From contig NZ_CP017080.1 in the NCBI RefSeq assembly GCF_001645685.2, forward strand, positions 1,850,001 through 1,914,000: DNA of 64,000 nucleotides. Reading direction: 5' to 3'. Under the pieces are notes generated by a model. That model ran no database searches, was not told the origin of the DNA, and saw only the letters and a list, made by a program, of their open reading frames with translations. The position numbers and the translations under genes are program-made. Below, in pieces: positions 33,606 through 40,995 of this stretch; the first letter of the stretch is position 1, and every line of letters starts with the position of its first letter. The DNA is from Peribacillus muralis. Lineage in GTDB: Bacteria; Bacillota; Bacilli; Bacillales; DSM-1321.

Positions 33606-33830
33606 TTGTCAGAGGCGGATTTTGGATTAGAACAAGAAATGTTCGATGATGCAGTTAACTATCTTAGAAGAGATGGATATTTAAAAGGGTTACACTATGG
33701 AGATAACAGATCGCAATTTTTTGAAGGAACTGCATATTTAACGAAAAAAGGGGAAACTTACCTTTCTAAAAATAGCACCCTGTCAAAGACATACAAAGGG
33801 CTCAAAGAGATAAGAAGCTGGCTACCTTGA
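33606..33830 (+). CDS. yjcQ: YjcQ-family protein, probably N-terminally damaged
   Basis: 74 residues from TTG 33606. EQEMFDDAVNYLRRDGYLKG, FEGTAYLTKKGETYLSKNST and TYKGLKEIRSWL match the winged-helix YjcQ family. Family members start with M-N-K-x-K-L-x-x-x-I; that stretch (NKNKLIREI) is coded at about 33575-33601 in another frame without a good start, so a small indel has probably cut off the first 15 or so residues. Confidence 0.7.
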   Translation: MSEADFGLEQEMFDDAVNYLRRDGYLKGLHYGDNRSQFFEGTAYLTKKGETYLSKNSTLSKTYKGLKEIRSWLP

Positions 33831-33833
33831 AAA

Positions 33834-33857
33834 GCACTAAATGGGGTGCTTTTTTTC
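33834..33857 (+). terminator. Intrinsic terminator / cassette-type hairpin
   Basis: GCACTAAATGGGGTGC followed by T7; first of the GCAC/GCATCC...GGTGC/GGATGC hairpin series in this window. Confidence 0.8.
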
Positions 33858-33913
33858 TTTGCTCATGTACAAATAAAATACTTGGAGGTGGTGGTGAACG
33901 GAACATGGCTAGG

Positions 33914-33939
33914 GCGTCACCTTTCGGTGGCGTTTTTTT
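33914..33939 (+). terminator. Intrinsic terminator with small upstream SD
   Basis: GCGTCACC-TTTC-GGTGGCG then T7, 25 bp after GGAGGTGGTGGTGA. A degraded copy of the same block (GGAGGTGCAGGTGATG ... CGGTGGCG) lies at 34871-34918. Confidence 0.75.
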
Positions 33940-34252
33940 ATATAATTTTACTTGTACCCCATCCCTATAAAAGAGACGGGGCACTTTGTATTTTTTTGTT
34001 TTATTTTTTATCTGAAGTAAAATCCTATAGCTATCGACGCGATTAACAAGAGTTTTTTAAAGAACCCTTTTTCAAAATCTACCCAAATATATATTGATTT
34101 ACCTGTACACATAAAGAAAAACTTCATTTAGCTCCTAACCGTGCCCAGTCATATAATATTATGTGTTAGAAGAAAAAAATTTATTCATTTTCTCCTATTA
34201 ACTAAAAGAAACTTTAAGATATACTTTATATTAAAAACGGTGGGGGACAAAA
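33940..34252. other. AT-rich gap without clear gene
   Basis: Contains a short CCCC...GGGG pairing near 33958-33983 and several A/T runs. An SD (GGTGGGGGAC) at the right end serves the next gene. I see no coding sequence. Confidence 0.4.
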
Positions 34253-34819
34253 ATGAATTATTTTGAATTAACTCAAGCTATAGGTTCAGTAGCAACTGCA
34301 GGTGCTTTTATTTGGGCGTTTATTTCACATCGACTTGATAGCAAACGTTATGATAACCAATTGGAAGAAGAAAGACGTAAACATCTTCAAGATAGAAGTG
34401 ATATTGAAATTAGTCAAATCGAAAGCAAAATAACTAACCTTAACGAAACAATGAATAATTACGCAGGAATATTATTAACAAGTGAAAAACTTAAATGGTC
34501 ATTAAAGAGAATGTCTGAAAATATAGAACAAAATAAAAACTCTTTTGTTATATCGGATTATGAACCTCATTTAGAGGAAATGAGACAGTTGCTTAATCAT
34601 TTATTACCTTGGCAGCAGTCAATTATAGGAGATCTACCAATAGACCCTTTAATCAATAACTTTTACGCATACTATAAATATAGTTCTAAGGAAGAGTTAT
34701 TGGAATGGGTAGAAAACTTCGAATTGCAAGTAGAACAAGCAGCAGAGATTTGTGGAGACACTATAGAAAGAATATCTAATATTATTGAGAATTTACAAAA
34801 TAAATTAATGTCATTTTAA
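34253..34819 (+). CDS. Membrane-anchored coiled-coil protein, unknown
   Basis: 188 residues, ATG after GGTGGGGGACAAAA. One N-terminal transmembrane helix (AIGSVATAGAFIWAFISH), then a long polar helix (RLDSKRYDNQLEEERRKH) and a helical C-terminal domain. The single-helix plus cytoplasmic helical domain layout is common in prophage exclusion proteins, but nothing specific is recognised. Has its own terminator. Confidence 0.65.
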   Translation: MNYFELTQAIGSVATAGAFIWAFISHRLDSKRYDNQLEEERRKHLQDRSDIEISQIESKITNLNETMNNYAGILLTSEKLKWSLKRMSENIEQNKNSFVISDYEPHLEEMRQLLNHLLPWQQSIIGDLPIDPLINNFYAYYKYSSKEELLEWVENFELQVEQAAEICGDTIERISNIIENLQNKLMSF

Positions 34820-34822
34820 TAC

Positions 34823-34848
34823 AAGGACTCTATAGTCCTTTTTATTTT
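34823..34848 (+). terminator. Intrinsic terminator
   Basis: AAGGACT-CTAT-AGTCCTT followed by a T-rich tail. Confidence 0.85.
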
Positions 34849-35220
34849 GCTCCAAAACAATTCAATACTAGGAGGTGCAGGTGATGTAAAGTGGCTTAGG
34901 CAAAGCCTTCCGGTGGCGTATCAAATATTATATAATTTTATTAATTATTTTTTGCATTTGTGGATATATTAATCCTATAAAGCGATATAGCGATATCGAT
35001 ATATCGTGATGCCCTAGGTTGCACCCTAGAACATCACTTGTTGTTTAGATCAGATATCTGAATAACCAAACAACTATCAACAACAATAACGGATCGCTTA
35101 TAATAATAGTCATGTTTGCCTTCTTTCTGATGGATACGATTTAGTATCTTTCAATTGAAAGGGGGCTATACATGTACCTTGAAATAATCCACTATTCGCC
35201 GATAAACTTTTTGGAGGTGG
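34849..35220. other. Gap with nested palindromes and a decayed GGAGGTG/CGGTGGCG block
   Basis: Holds a relic of the block at 33885-33939, a run of short palindromes (GATATC, TATCGATA, ATCGATAT around 34985-35008), GTGATG...CATCAC flanking two CCCTAG copies (35006-35036) and CAGATATCTG (35051-35060). No convincing gene. The SD TTGGAGGTGGG at the end serves 35224. Confidence 0.4.
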
Positions 35221-35223
35221 GTT

Positions 35224-35445
35224 ATGGAAAAAATTAATTGGACTCCTTTAAAATCTGATTTTGATAATATTATTACTTTTCCATTCATTAGATTATTAAT
35301 TTCACTTGCAATTGTTTATGTAGTTGTTTTTATTGTTCTAATTAAGATTAGATTACCAAAACAATTAGCTAATTACATAGCTACAGCAGCTCTGTTAGCA
35401 GTATTGTACTATTCATTTACACATGGTTATTTACCAGGAACTTAA
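35224..35445 (+). CDS. Two-helix membrane protein, cassette family M, copy 1
   Basis: 73 residues, ATG after TTGGAGGTGGGTT. MEKINWTPLKSDFDNIITFP then two hydrophobic segments (LLISLAIVYVVVFIVLI and YIATAALLAVLYYSF) separated by the short basic loop KIRLPKQLAN. Related to 57056-57268 (MENVNWYPLK...RVIRLPNNISN) and to broken copies at 37033 and 57978. Holin-like in size, but no named family is recognised. Confidence 0.7.
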   Translation: MEKINWTPLKSDFDNIITFPFIRLLISLAIVYVVVFIVLIKIRLPKQLANYIATAALLAVLYYSFTHGYLPGT

Positions 35446-35467
35446 GGCACTCAGTGATGGGTGTTTT
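35446..35467 (+). terminator. Cassette-type hairpin
   Basis: GGCACTCAGTGATGGGTGTTTT: GCACTC pairs with GGGTGT using G-U pairs, then T run. Confidence 0.6.
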
Positions 35468-35543
35468 AAATTTTCCATAATGAAAAGATATCTATATCCT
35501 TTAATGAACTGTACCCCATTTTACGGACAGTATAAAAAAGTGC

Positions 35544-36365
35544 CTAAATGGCTAATAAGTGGTCCCGGTATTGTACCGGGGCCATTTTCTTTAACCCCCG
35601 TTGGTATCGATGTTCATTATATTCTTCAATAACTCGATCAATTTCTTCCTTCACATCCGTTAAATTAGTACATGTTTTATATTCTGCCAAATCCTTAAAG
35701 TGGCCAAAAAAACTTTCCATTGGCGCATTATCCCAACAGTTTCCCTTACGGGACATGGATTGGGTTATCCCAAGTTCCTTCACTTTGCGTTGAAATAGAG
35801 GATTGGTGTAATGGAACCCCTGGTCAGAATGAAGGATTACACTCGGATGGAATTCGTGACACACAGCCTGCTTTAGCTTATGTAAGGTCTCGTAAACAAT
35901 ATCCATTTCTAATGAAGTAGATAAATGGTACGTAACGATTTCTTTTGTGGCGGCATCCTTCACGCATGATAAATAAGCTTTTTGGCCTTTCCCATAATAA
36001 AGATAGGTAATGTCAGTAAGCAGGACCTTCCCTGGCACCTCCTGATTGAATTTACGTTTAAGAAGGTTTGGACAAGTAAGGTGCTCCTTGGTTGCCTTGG
36101 CCATCTTCCTATAGGGGTTCGCCCTTCTGATTTTCGCTAGGAGATTATATTTTGTCATCAACCGTCTGATTTTCTTATGATTCATTACAGCAGAGTAGTC
36201 ATTCTCCATAATCATTTTGATTTGGAGAGCGCCTACTTTTTCCTTTTTGCTGATGAAAATATTTCTGATCAATTCTATATCCAATCCATCCTGTTCTTCA
36301 CGTAGCTCCCGGTAAGGAGCTGCCTTTACCCAATCATAGTAACCACTTCGACTTACACCAGCCAA
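35544..36365 (-). CDS. IS3-family transposase OrfB (DDE)
   Basis: 273 residues as an independent frame; the frame is open upstream to the OrfA end, so the real product is an OrfAB fusion made by -1 shifting near AAAAAG (about 36456). HTH_21 region (REEQDGLDIELIRN), then the DDE core: LLTDITYLYYGKG, VILHSDQGFHYTN and NAPMESFFGHFKD supply D, D and E. Appears intact. Confidence 0.9.
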   Translation of the reverse strand: MAGVSRSGYYDWVKAAPYRELREEQDGLDIELIRNIFISKKEKVGALQIKMIMENDYSAVMNHKKIRRLMTKYNLLAKIRRANPYRKMAKATKEHLTCPNLLKRKFNQEVPGKVLLTDITYLYYGKGQKAYLSCVKDAATKEIVTYHLSTSLEMDIVYETLHKLKQAVCHEFHPSVILHSDQGFHYTNPLFQRKVKELGITQSMSRKGNCWDNAPMESFFGHFKDLAEYKTCTNLTDVKEEIDRVIEEYNEHRYQRGLKKMAPVQYRDHLLAI

Positions 36366-36451
36366 TTTGCATAGATAAGAAACAGCCTTCTTTAATTGGT
36401 GTATTCTAATCGTCCTTTCAATCAGATAGAACTTCTCGGCAGAAGTTAGAA

Positions 36452-36877
36452 TTATTTCTTTTTCAAAGCCTGCCTTTCTAGCTCTTCCAGCTTTTTTAGG
36501 AAGTCATTTTCTGCTTCAAGGAATTTAATTCTCGCCTCGGCCTTCCTAAGTTGTTCCTCTACAGACTGTGGCTTGGAAGTGGGACGTCCTGTACTTCCTT
36601 TTCCACGCCGTTCCGTAAGGAAGCCTTCCTCACCAAACCTTTCAAAGGTACTACGCCAGCGCTGTAGACAACGTATGGGTTGTTTCTTTCCAACTATTTC
36701 GAGATTAATTCCCTGGTCCATGAAAATTTGAGAGGGGGCTTTCCCCTTTTTATATTCTTTAACAGATTTTTTCTTGAATTCAGGACTATAGGAAATAGAT
36801 CGCTCGGAAGCACTAATGATATTTGGATTCTTTTCAAGTTCTTTAATTTGAAATTCAGTATATATATTCTTACTCAT
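36452..36877 (-). CDS. IS3-family OrfA (HTH)
   Basis: 141 residues from ATG 36877 after GGAGGGTTTCT. HTH region (SPEFKKKSVKEYKKGKAPSQ and LQRWRSTFERFGEEGF) and a C-terminal leucine-zipper (EEQLRKAEARIKFLEAENDF), as in IS150-type OrfA. Works with OrfB in transposition. Confidence 0.88.
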   Translation of the reverse strand: MSKNIYTEFQIKELEKNPNIISASERSISYSPEFKKKSVKEYKKGKAPSQIFMDQGINLEIVGKKQPIRCLQRWRSTFERFGEEGFLTERRGKGSTGRPTSKPQSVEEQLRKAEARIKFLEAENDFLKKLEELERQALKKK

Positions 36878-37032
36878 AGAAACCCTCCGTCCATACTCAT
36901 TACATCCATTGAAACATAAAAAAACCCGGATAAGGAACACTTTTTTATGTGTGTCCGTTATCCGGGGTATAGTTCATAAATGAGTTTTGAGACATTTAGT
37001 TTGGTTTTCCTTTAAAACAAACATTGGATGGA

Positions 37033-37200
37033 ATGGCGTTAAAATTAGCAATCATTTTAGTTATCCCTTTATTAGTTGGATTAATCGTTAAGTTTACCCT
37101 TGGTCGAATAATAAAGTTACCTGATACAATTTCAAATTTTATATCCACAATAGTTTTTCTGGTTATTTTTTATAAGATTATAATTTGGGTTTTGGGTTAA
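37033..37200 (+). pseudogene. Two-helix membrane protein family M, copy 2, start region broken
   Basis: 55 residues from ATG 37033 (IPLLVGLIVKFTLGRIIKLP and ISTIVFLVIFYKIIIWVLG). The family's N-terminal PLKQTLD is coded just upstream (about 37010) but an in-frame TAG and a changed ATG cut it off, and the IS element separates the rest of the leader. DNA is close to the copy at 57978. Probably not translated at full length. Confidence 0.65.
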
Positions 37201-37210
37201 ACAGGAGATA

Positions 37211-37240
37211 GCATCCATTGAATTGGATGCTTTTTCTTTT
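37211..37240 (+). terminator. Cassette-type hairpin GCATCC...GGATGC
   Basis: GCATCCATT-GAATT-GGATGC then TTTTTCTTTT. Same sequence type recurs at 57282, 59081/60528, 61588 and 63325. Confidence 0.85.
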
Positions 37241-37279
37241 CAGGAAAAACGAAAAATATATAAAATATTCCAAATATTA

Positions 37280-37308
37280 TTGACGTGAGTAAATATAAAT
37301 GATATAAT
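37280..37308 (+). promoter_or_regulatory. Sigma-A promoter of cassette II
   Basis: TTGACG (37280-37285), 17 bp, TATAAT (37303-37308). The block GTAAATATAAATG inside the spacer and AATTAATATATAG after it recur at 63376-63416 and partly at 58270 and 62134. Confidence 0.85.
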
Positions 37309-37335
37309 TAATATATAGAAAGGGGGGACAAGCAA

Positions 37336-37623
37336 GTGGCAAAAACGGCAATCGTGCTAGGGTTGGTACTAACATCGCTGATGATAGTAGAAAAAACCTT
37401 AGACATAATTACAAAAATAAAAAGCCCAAAAATGACGCTACCGGGAAGTAAGCAATCAAAATTTGAGCCGAGGGAGAGAAGTTCGCAGCTTCTCTTCCTT
37501 AATAAGAATTATAACAGGATGCCACTTGTTAAACAATATGATGAAAAGGGTAATAGATTACGACAGCTTTTTAGTACTGGTGATTTTAGCTTATCTCTTG
37601 TTTTTCCAAGACAAGGTACATGA
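37336..37623 (+). CDS. Cassette II protein A: small membrane-anchored protein
   Basis: 95 residues from GTG 37336 after AAGGGGGGACAAGCAA. One N-terminal helix (AIVLGLVLTSLMIVEKTLDI) then a basic region (TKIKSPKMTLPGSKQSKFEP). Counterpart of the 66-residue protein at 63432. Its 3' part overlaps gene B in another frame and contains a hairpin (37471-37499). The C-terminal third may not be conserved. No family recognised. Confidence 0.6.
   Translation: MAKTAIVLGLVLTSLMIVEKTLDIITKIKSPKMTLPGSKQSKFEPRERSSQLLFLNKNYNRMPLVKQYDEKGNRLRQLFSTGDFSLSLVFPRQGT
37471..37499 (+). promoter_or_regulatory. Hairpin inside gene A, ahead of gene B (cassette II)
   Basis: AGGGAGAGAAG pairs with CTTCTCTTCCT around a 7-nt loop (one G-U). 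Hairpins at the same relative place occur at 58481-58517 and 63577-63606. Confidence 0.55.
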
Positions 37624-37732
37624 AGGATTATTAAAGAGCACTTTGGAAATCTTACTTATTATCTTGATGGTACTCATGATAATCGATAAAGTATTGTCTC
37701 TTTATCATCGTTACCAGGAAAGGAAATCGTAA
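37538..37732 (+). CDS. Cassette II protein B: two-helix membrane protein
   Basis: 64 residues from ATG 37538 (or 37541): MMKRVIDYDSFLVLVILAYL, then a second hydrophobic stretch LLIILMVLMIIDKVLSLYHR. No strong SD, so translation is probably coupled to gene A. Last base of its stop is the A of gene C's ATG. Counterparts at 58550 and 63637 have the same order F/Y-D-x-x-helix-loop-helix-basic tail. Confidence 0.65.
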   Translation: MMKRVIDYDSFLVLVILAYLLFFQDKVHEGLLKSTLEILLIILMVLMIIDKVLSLYHRYQERKS

Positions 37733-37962
37733 TGTATACATTTAATTCAAGAGAAGAACTTGCTGCATTCGTACAGGATGAAATAATTAACACCACTGAA
37801 GCATTAGATATTTTACAATGCTCTAGGCAAAACTTAAATAACTTAGTCAAAAGAGAAGTTTTAACTCCAATTAAAGATCTGCCTCGGGACCGACTGTTTT
37901 TTAAAGAGGATATCGTAAAGCGTAAGGATTATATGGATAAGAAAAGAGAAGCATCATCCTAG
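37732..37962 (+). CDS. Cassette II protein C: HTH DNA-binding protein
   Basis: 76 residues. TTEALDILQCSRQNLNNLVK is a helix-turn-helix like that of excisionase/MerR-type (HTH_17) proteins, followed by RDRLFFKEDIVKRKDYMDKK, a short wing and basic helix. SD GGAAAGGAAATCGTA is inside gene B. Near identical to 57597-57827 in DNA and protein, and related to 58836 and 63809. A regulator of its own cassette is the simplest idea (inference). Confidence 0.75.
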   Translation: MYTFNSREELAAFVQDEIINTTEALDILQCSRQNLNNLVKREVLTPIKDLPRDRLFFKEDIVKRKDYMDKKREASS

Positions 37963-37979
37963 CCGATGGTGCTTTTTTG
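37951..37979 (+). terminator. Terminator overlapping gene C stop
   Basis: GCATCATC-CTAGCC-GATGGTGC then T6; the twin at 57816-57846 has the same design. Confidence 0.85.
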
Positions 37980-38056
37980 TTTGTCATTATTTGTCGAAGG
38001 TTACCTGTTGTTAAAATAGTTCCTTTTACTCATAATAATGGGTGGAGGAGATTAAT

Positions 38057-38962
38057 ATGTCTAGAGTGAAAAGAATTGGTTTTAATTTTTTTAAAAGTAT
38101 GACACAGAATGCAGATGGTAGATATGTAAGGTTAAACTTAAGTCCTATTTTTAACCATATTATTGATCAATACCAAAGGGCAAGAACTAGCGGAGACCCA
38201 GAATATAAAAGAGTTTATTCTTATAATAATGAACCTGCAAGACTTTCAGAAATTAATGTTGATTTTAATACACAGTATTTTCATCTCACTTTCGAAAGAT
38301 TGAACTATGCTTTACCGAATAAAACTACTCTTCATGGGGAGTCAGAGATATTAGATCTAGACTCTGATGAATTTATAGGTCACGAAGCTACGGTGCTTTA
38401 TGATTCGCAAAATCATATATTAATGATACAAAGAAATAGGGATTCATTGGGACCAACTGCTATTGCAGCGTTTATAGAATCTCTTGTTGTACAAGCAAAT
38501 GTATCAAGTAATTTTTCTTGCGCGATGGTCACTGATAAAACAGCTAAAAGAAGAGCTTTTAATCAAACTTCCTATAGAAAAATTACGACAAAGGTTGTGG
38601 GCACAAAAGCTAATGGTCTTCTTGAACGTTTATTTGATACCAATCCAGGAGTCGCTTCAATTGAGATATCTTTCAATTCAAAGGCGGTAAAAGATGCAGA
38701 AATTGATCAGGACTTCACTCTACAGTTACTGGAGGACTTTATTGATGATCCAGAAGTTGAAAGATTGAGAATAAGAGCTAGAGAAAATGAAGAATCGCCT
38801 GTTGAACCAATTGACTTAATAAACCATAAACTTGAAGCTTCACAAACAGTTGATTTAAGGACTGACAGGCAATTAAACACCTATAGGGTTTTTGAGTATA
38901 TGGTTGAACTTTATAATACGACAGATGGTGGGTATAAAAATAAAATACTAAGGATGGATTGA
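38057..38962 (+). CDS. Cytoplasmic protein of a two-gene accessory unit, unknown
   Basis: 301 residues from ATG 38057 after GGAGGAGATTAAT. Beta-rich N-terminal two thirds (GESEILDLDSDEFIGHEATV, HILMIQRNRDSLGPTAIAAF), helical acidic C-terminus. No membrane segment. It resembles proteins I have seen labelled DUF6731 in prophages, but I am not certain. The partner membrane gene starts 2 bp after its stop. Candidate exclusion/defence pair. Confidence 0.65.
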   Translation: MSRVKRIGFNFFKSMTQNADGRYVRLNLSPIFNHIIDQYQRARTSGDPEYKRVYSYNNEPARLSEINVDFNTQYFHLTFERLNYALPNKTTLHGESEILDLDSDEFIGHEATVLYDSQNHILMIQRNRDSLGPTAIAAFIESLVVQANVSSNFSCAMVTDKTAKRRAFNQTSYRKITTKVVGTKANGLLERLFDTNPGVASIEISFNSKAVKDAEIDQDFTLQLLEDFIDDPEVERLRIRARENEESPVEPIDLINHKLEASQTVDLRTDRQLNTYRVFEYMVELYNTTDGGYKNKILRMD

Positions 38963-38963
38963 G

Positions 38964-39467
38964 ATGCGGTTTAGCTATTTATTCGTTACCATAGCTATAG
39001 TGTTATCGTTAATCATTAGCACCATTATATATATATATTTACCGATTTTTAAATTTGAAGGATTTGAAAAAGCTCTTGATGGAATCTTATTGCTTTCAAG
39101 TATTTCTCTAGGGTTTTACGGTGCTTGTTTGAGTGTGTTAGCCTCAATATTTAACACAAAGATGGTTAAAGAAATAATGAATGATAAAAATTATAGAGCT
39201 GAATTTATATTTGTTTCAGTTTCTGCTTTAATCATTGGCTTTGTTTTAGTTATCACAACTATTGTATATCAGGTTCTTTTTGCCAATGGTAGGGTTAGTT
39301 TTGCTATTATGAACTGTGTAAATTCAGTTTGGATATTTTTGTTAATGATATTCCTTAGTTTTAGCTTTCTTTTTGTTTTAACTGCATTTTTTATATTCTT
39401 TAAAAATAAAGATAAGCAAGAAGATGAACAAGTTAATTCAGGTGAGATCAGAAACCCTGAATTTTAA
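38964..39467 (+). CDS. Four-helix membrane protein, partner of 38057
   Basis: 167 residues, ATG immediately after the upstream stop (ATTGAGATG). Four hydrophobic segments: about 5-27, 38-60, 87-110 and 118-145, with a charged tail. No family recognised. A soluble protein plus four-helix partner in one operon is typical of membrane-acting abortive systems; this is inference only. Confidence 0.65.
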   Translation: MRFSYLFVTIAIVLSLIISTIIYIYLPIFKFEGFEKALDGILLLSSISLGFYGACLSVLASIFNTKMVKEIMNDKNYRAEFIFVSVSALIIGFVLVITTIVYQVLFANGRVSFAIMNCVNSVWIFLLMIFLSFSFLFVLTAFFIFFKNKDKQEDEQVNSGEIRNPEF

Positions 39468-39592
39468 TTAAGGATCCGTTAGGATGTTTTTGTATATTGA
39501 ATATTGTGAGTGTATTCCTAGCTATGTTTGAAGAATTCTTCAAGACGCTCTTAAGGACTTACTAGGGTAATGTATAAATAATTAAACTAATG

Positions 39593-39620
39593 AGCTATCT
39601 CAATCATGGGATGGCTTTTT
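39593..39620 (+). terminator. Intrinsic terminator
   Basis: GAGCTATCTC-AATCAT-GGGATGGCTT then T5 and a T-rich tail, closing the cassette block before the packaging genes. A weaker GGATCC...GGATG hairpin lies at 39472. Confidence 0.75.
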
Positions 39621-39703
39621 CTTTTGGAGAAAGAAGGTGGATTATAAAAGGGTTATGGCTGAGTACAAGACAGAAGCACAGAAGAAGAAGGGAGAAATAA
39701 ACC

Positions 39704-40069
39704 ATGATAGTTGAAACAAGAAAAACAGCATCTGGTACGGAGTATTGGGATGCAAAAGAAAAGAAAGTTTTATTTGTACCTAAAGGACAGAAGCCTAACT
39801 TTGAAATGACAGAGAATCCAAAGTCTATGATATATGGAATGGATTTAGCAAAAGGTAAAGATAAGACGTTGATTAACGATGAATTTGTGGATACAACTCC
39901 ATATGGTGTAAATGATGGAGAAACAAGTTACCAGCTTAATGAAATGACGATTAAAGAGCTTAGGTCACTTGCAGAACAACAGGAGATTAAGATTCCTAAG
40001 GATGTAACAAAGCGTGATGATATGGCTCAGTGCATCTTCGAGAACTGGTCAACTGATGATGAAGAATGA
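39704..40069 (+). CDS. Phage protein with C-terminal SAP/HeH-like motif
   Basis: 121 residues, ATG after AAGGGAGAAATAAACC. N-terminal half unknown (ASGTEYWDAKEKKVLFVPKG). C-terminal QLNEMTIKELRSLAEQQEIK with IPKDVTKRDDMAQCI is a SAP/HeH DNA-binding-like motif found in small phage proteins beside HNH nucleases. A 25-codon frame (39637-39714) overlaps its start and may be a leader. Overlaps HNH by 4 bp. Confidence 0.65.
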   Translation: MIVETRKTASGTEYWDAKEKKVLFVPKGQKPNFEMTENPKSMIYGMDLAKGKDKTLINDEFVDTTPYGVNDGETSYQLNEMTIKELRSLAEQQEIKIPKDVTKRDDMAQCIFENWSTDDEE

Positions 40070-40482
40070 AATACTGTGATTTTAACGGTTGTACAAACAA
40101 GATAAATCGTGGGGCCTATTGTGACGAACATAAGAAATCTAAGGAAACCGTTAAGCGAAAGCAAAATAAGAAAACCATTTACCACAACCAAAATAAATCT
40201 TTCTATAATTCAAAGGAATGGAAACATAGGAGGTCTTTCATATATGAGCGAGAAAGTGGTTGCTGTCAGAAATGCGGAAGGTTTGTCTTTGGAAAGCAAG
40301 CGCAAGTTCATCACATTGTCACCAATAAAAAAAATCCATTATTGAAACTCGATCCCACTAACTTAATGCTTCTTTGTCCTTCATGCCACATGGAAGAAGA
40401 AAATAAGGACAAGGGGAAAATGGCAAAAGTTTATCCAAGTTATTTTAAAGTCCCCCTACCAAAAAATAATTTATTTGCTTAA
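40066..40482 (+). CDS. HNH endonuclease of the packaging module
   Basis: 138 residues. First CDFNGCTNKINRGAYCDEH (zinc finger), then CQKCGRFVFGKQAQVHHIVT, LDPTNLMLLCPSCH: Cys pairs and the H-H...N...H catalytic set of phage HNH nucleases. These act with the terminase in cos-site phages. Intact. Confidence 0.92.
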   Translation: MKYCDFNGCTNKINRGAYCDEHKKSKETVKRKQNKKTIYHNQNKSFYNSKEWKHRRSFIYERESGCCQKCGRFVFGKQAQVHHIVTNKKNPLLKLDPTNLMLLCPSCHMEEENKDKGKMAKVYPSYFKVPLPKNNLFA

Positions 40483-40554
40483 GGAAGACCGGTGAGATGG
40501 TAGGCACACGTATCGTTATACAAAATTCCAAAAAAATAAAGGGGGGTGTGAATA

Positions 40555-40995
40555 TTGGCTACCAAAAAAGAGCGAGAAAAGATCGTTGCAACTAAAACAG
40601 AAGGTGAAAAAAATCGTATTTTAAAGATCATGAGGGATGCAGATATTTACACCCTCACGTTGGATCCATTATTAGAATCTTATCTTGATATCTATGAAAT
40701 TTATACAACCATGCATTTGCAGTGGAAGGAAAAAGGCTTCCCTCCAACTCAACGTCACACCAACAAAGCAGGAGACACAAATAATTCAAAACATCCATTA
40801 GCGCAGCAAGTTGAAACTTGGTCTGAAAAGAAAACGAAAGCTTTGGATATGCTTGGTCTAACCAACAAATCGAAATCATCAAAGATTGTTACGGGTGGTT
40901 CTTCTGTAGGGAAGAACGAAAAGATGGAAAAACCTGTTGAGAAACCAAAAGATGCATTAGCGGAACATAGGGGAAAATGGCGGAATTCTACATGA
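40555..40995 (+). CDS. Terminase small subunit, P27 family
   Basis: 146 residues, TTG after AAGGGGGGTGTGAATA. Helical; the segment KHPLAQQVETWSEKKTKALD followed by MLGLTNKSKSS is the typical C-terminal part of P27-like small terminases. Binds DNA and starts packaging. Stop overlaps the large subunit start (ATGA). Confidence 0.88.
   Translation: MATKKEREKIVATKTEGEKNRILKIMRDADIYTLTLDPLLESYLDIYEIYTTMHLQWKEKGFPPTQRHTNKAGDTNNSKHPLAQQVETWSEKKTKALDMLGLTNKSKSSKIVTGGSSVGKNEKMEKPVEKPKDALAEHRGKWRNST

Larger units (their letters stand above)
35505..36976 (-). mobile_element. IS3-family (IS150-like) insertion sequence
   Basis: 1472 bp. Terminal inverted repeats start TGAACTGTACCCC at 35505 and, on the other strand from 36976, TGAACTATACCCC. 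Flanking 3-bp direct repeats TAA (35502-35504 and 36977-36979). Two overlapping minus-strand genes encode OrfA and a DDE OrfB. It splits the upstream region of a membrane-protein cassette copy. Confidence 0.92.

Noticed and set aside
33846..34046. 66-codon frame starting in a terminator
   Set aside because: Begins upstream of, and reads through, two hairpins; translation of terminator sequence is unlikely.
35548..35920. Plus-strand open frames inside the first IS
   Set aside because: Antisense to the DDE transposase; composition follows OrfB codons.
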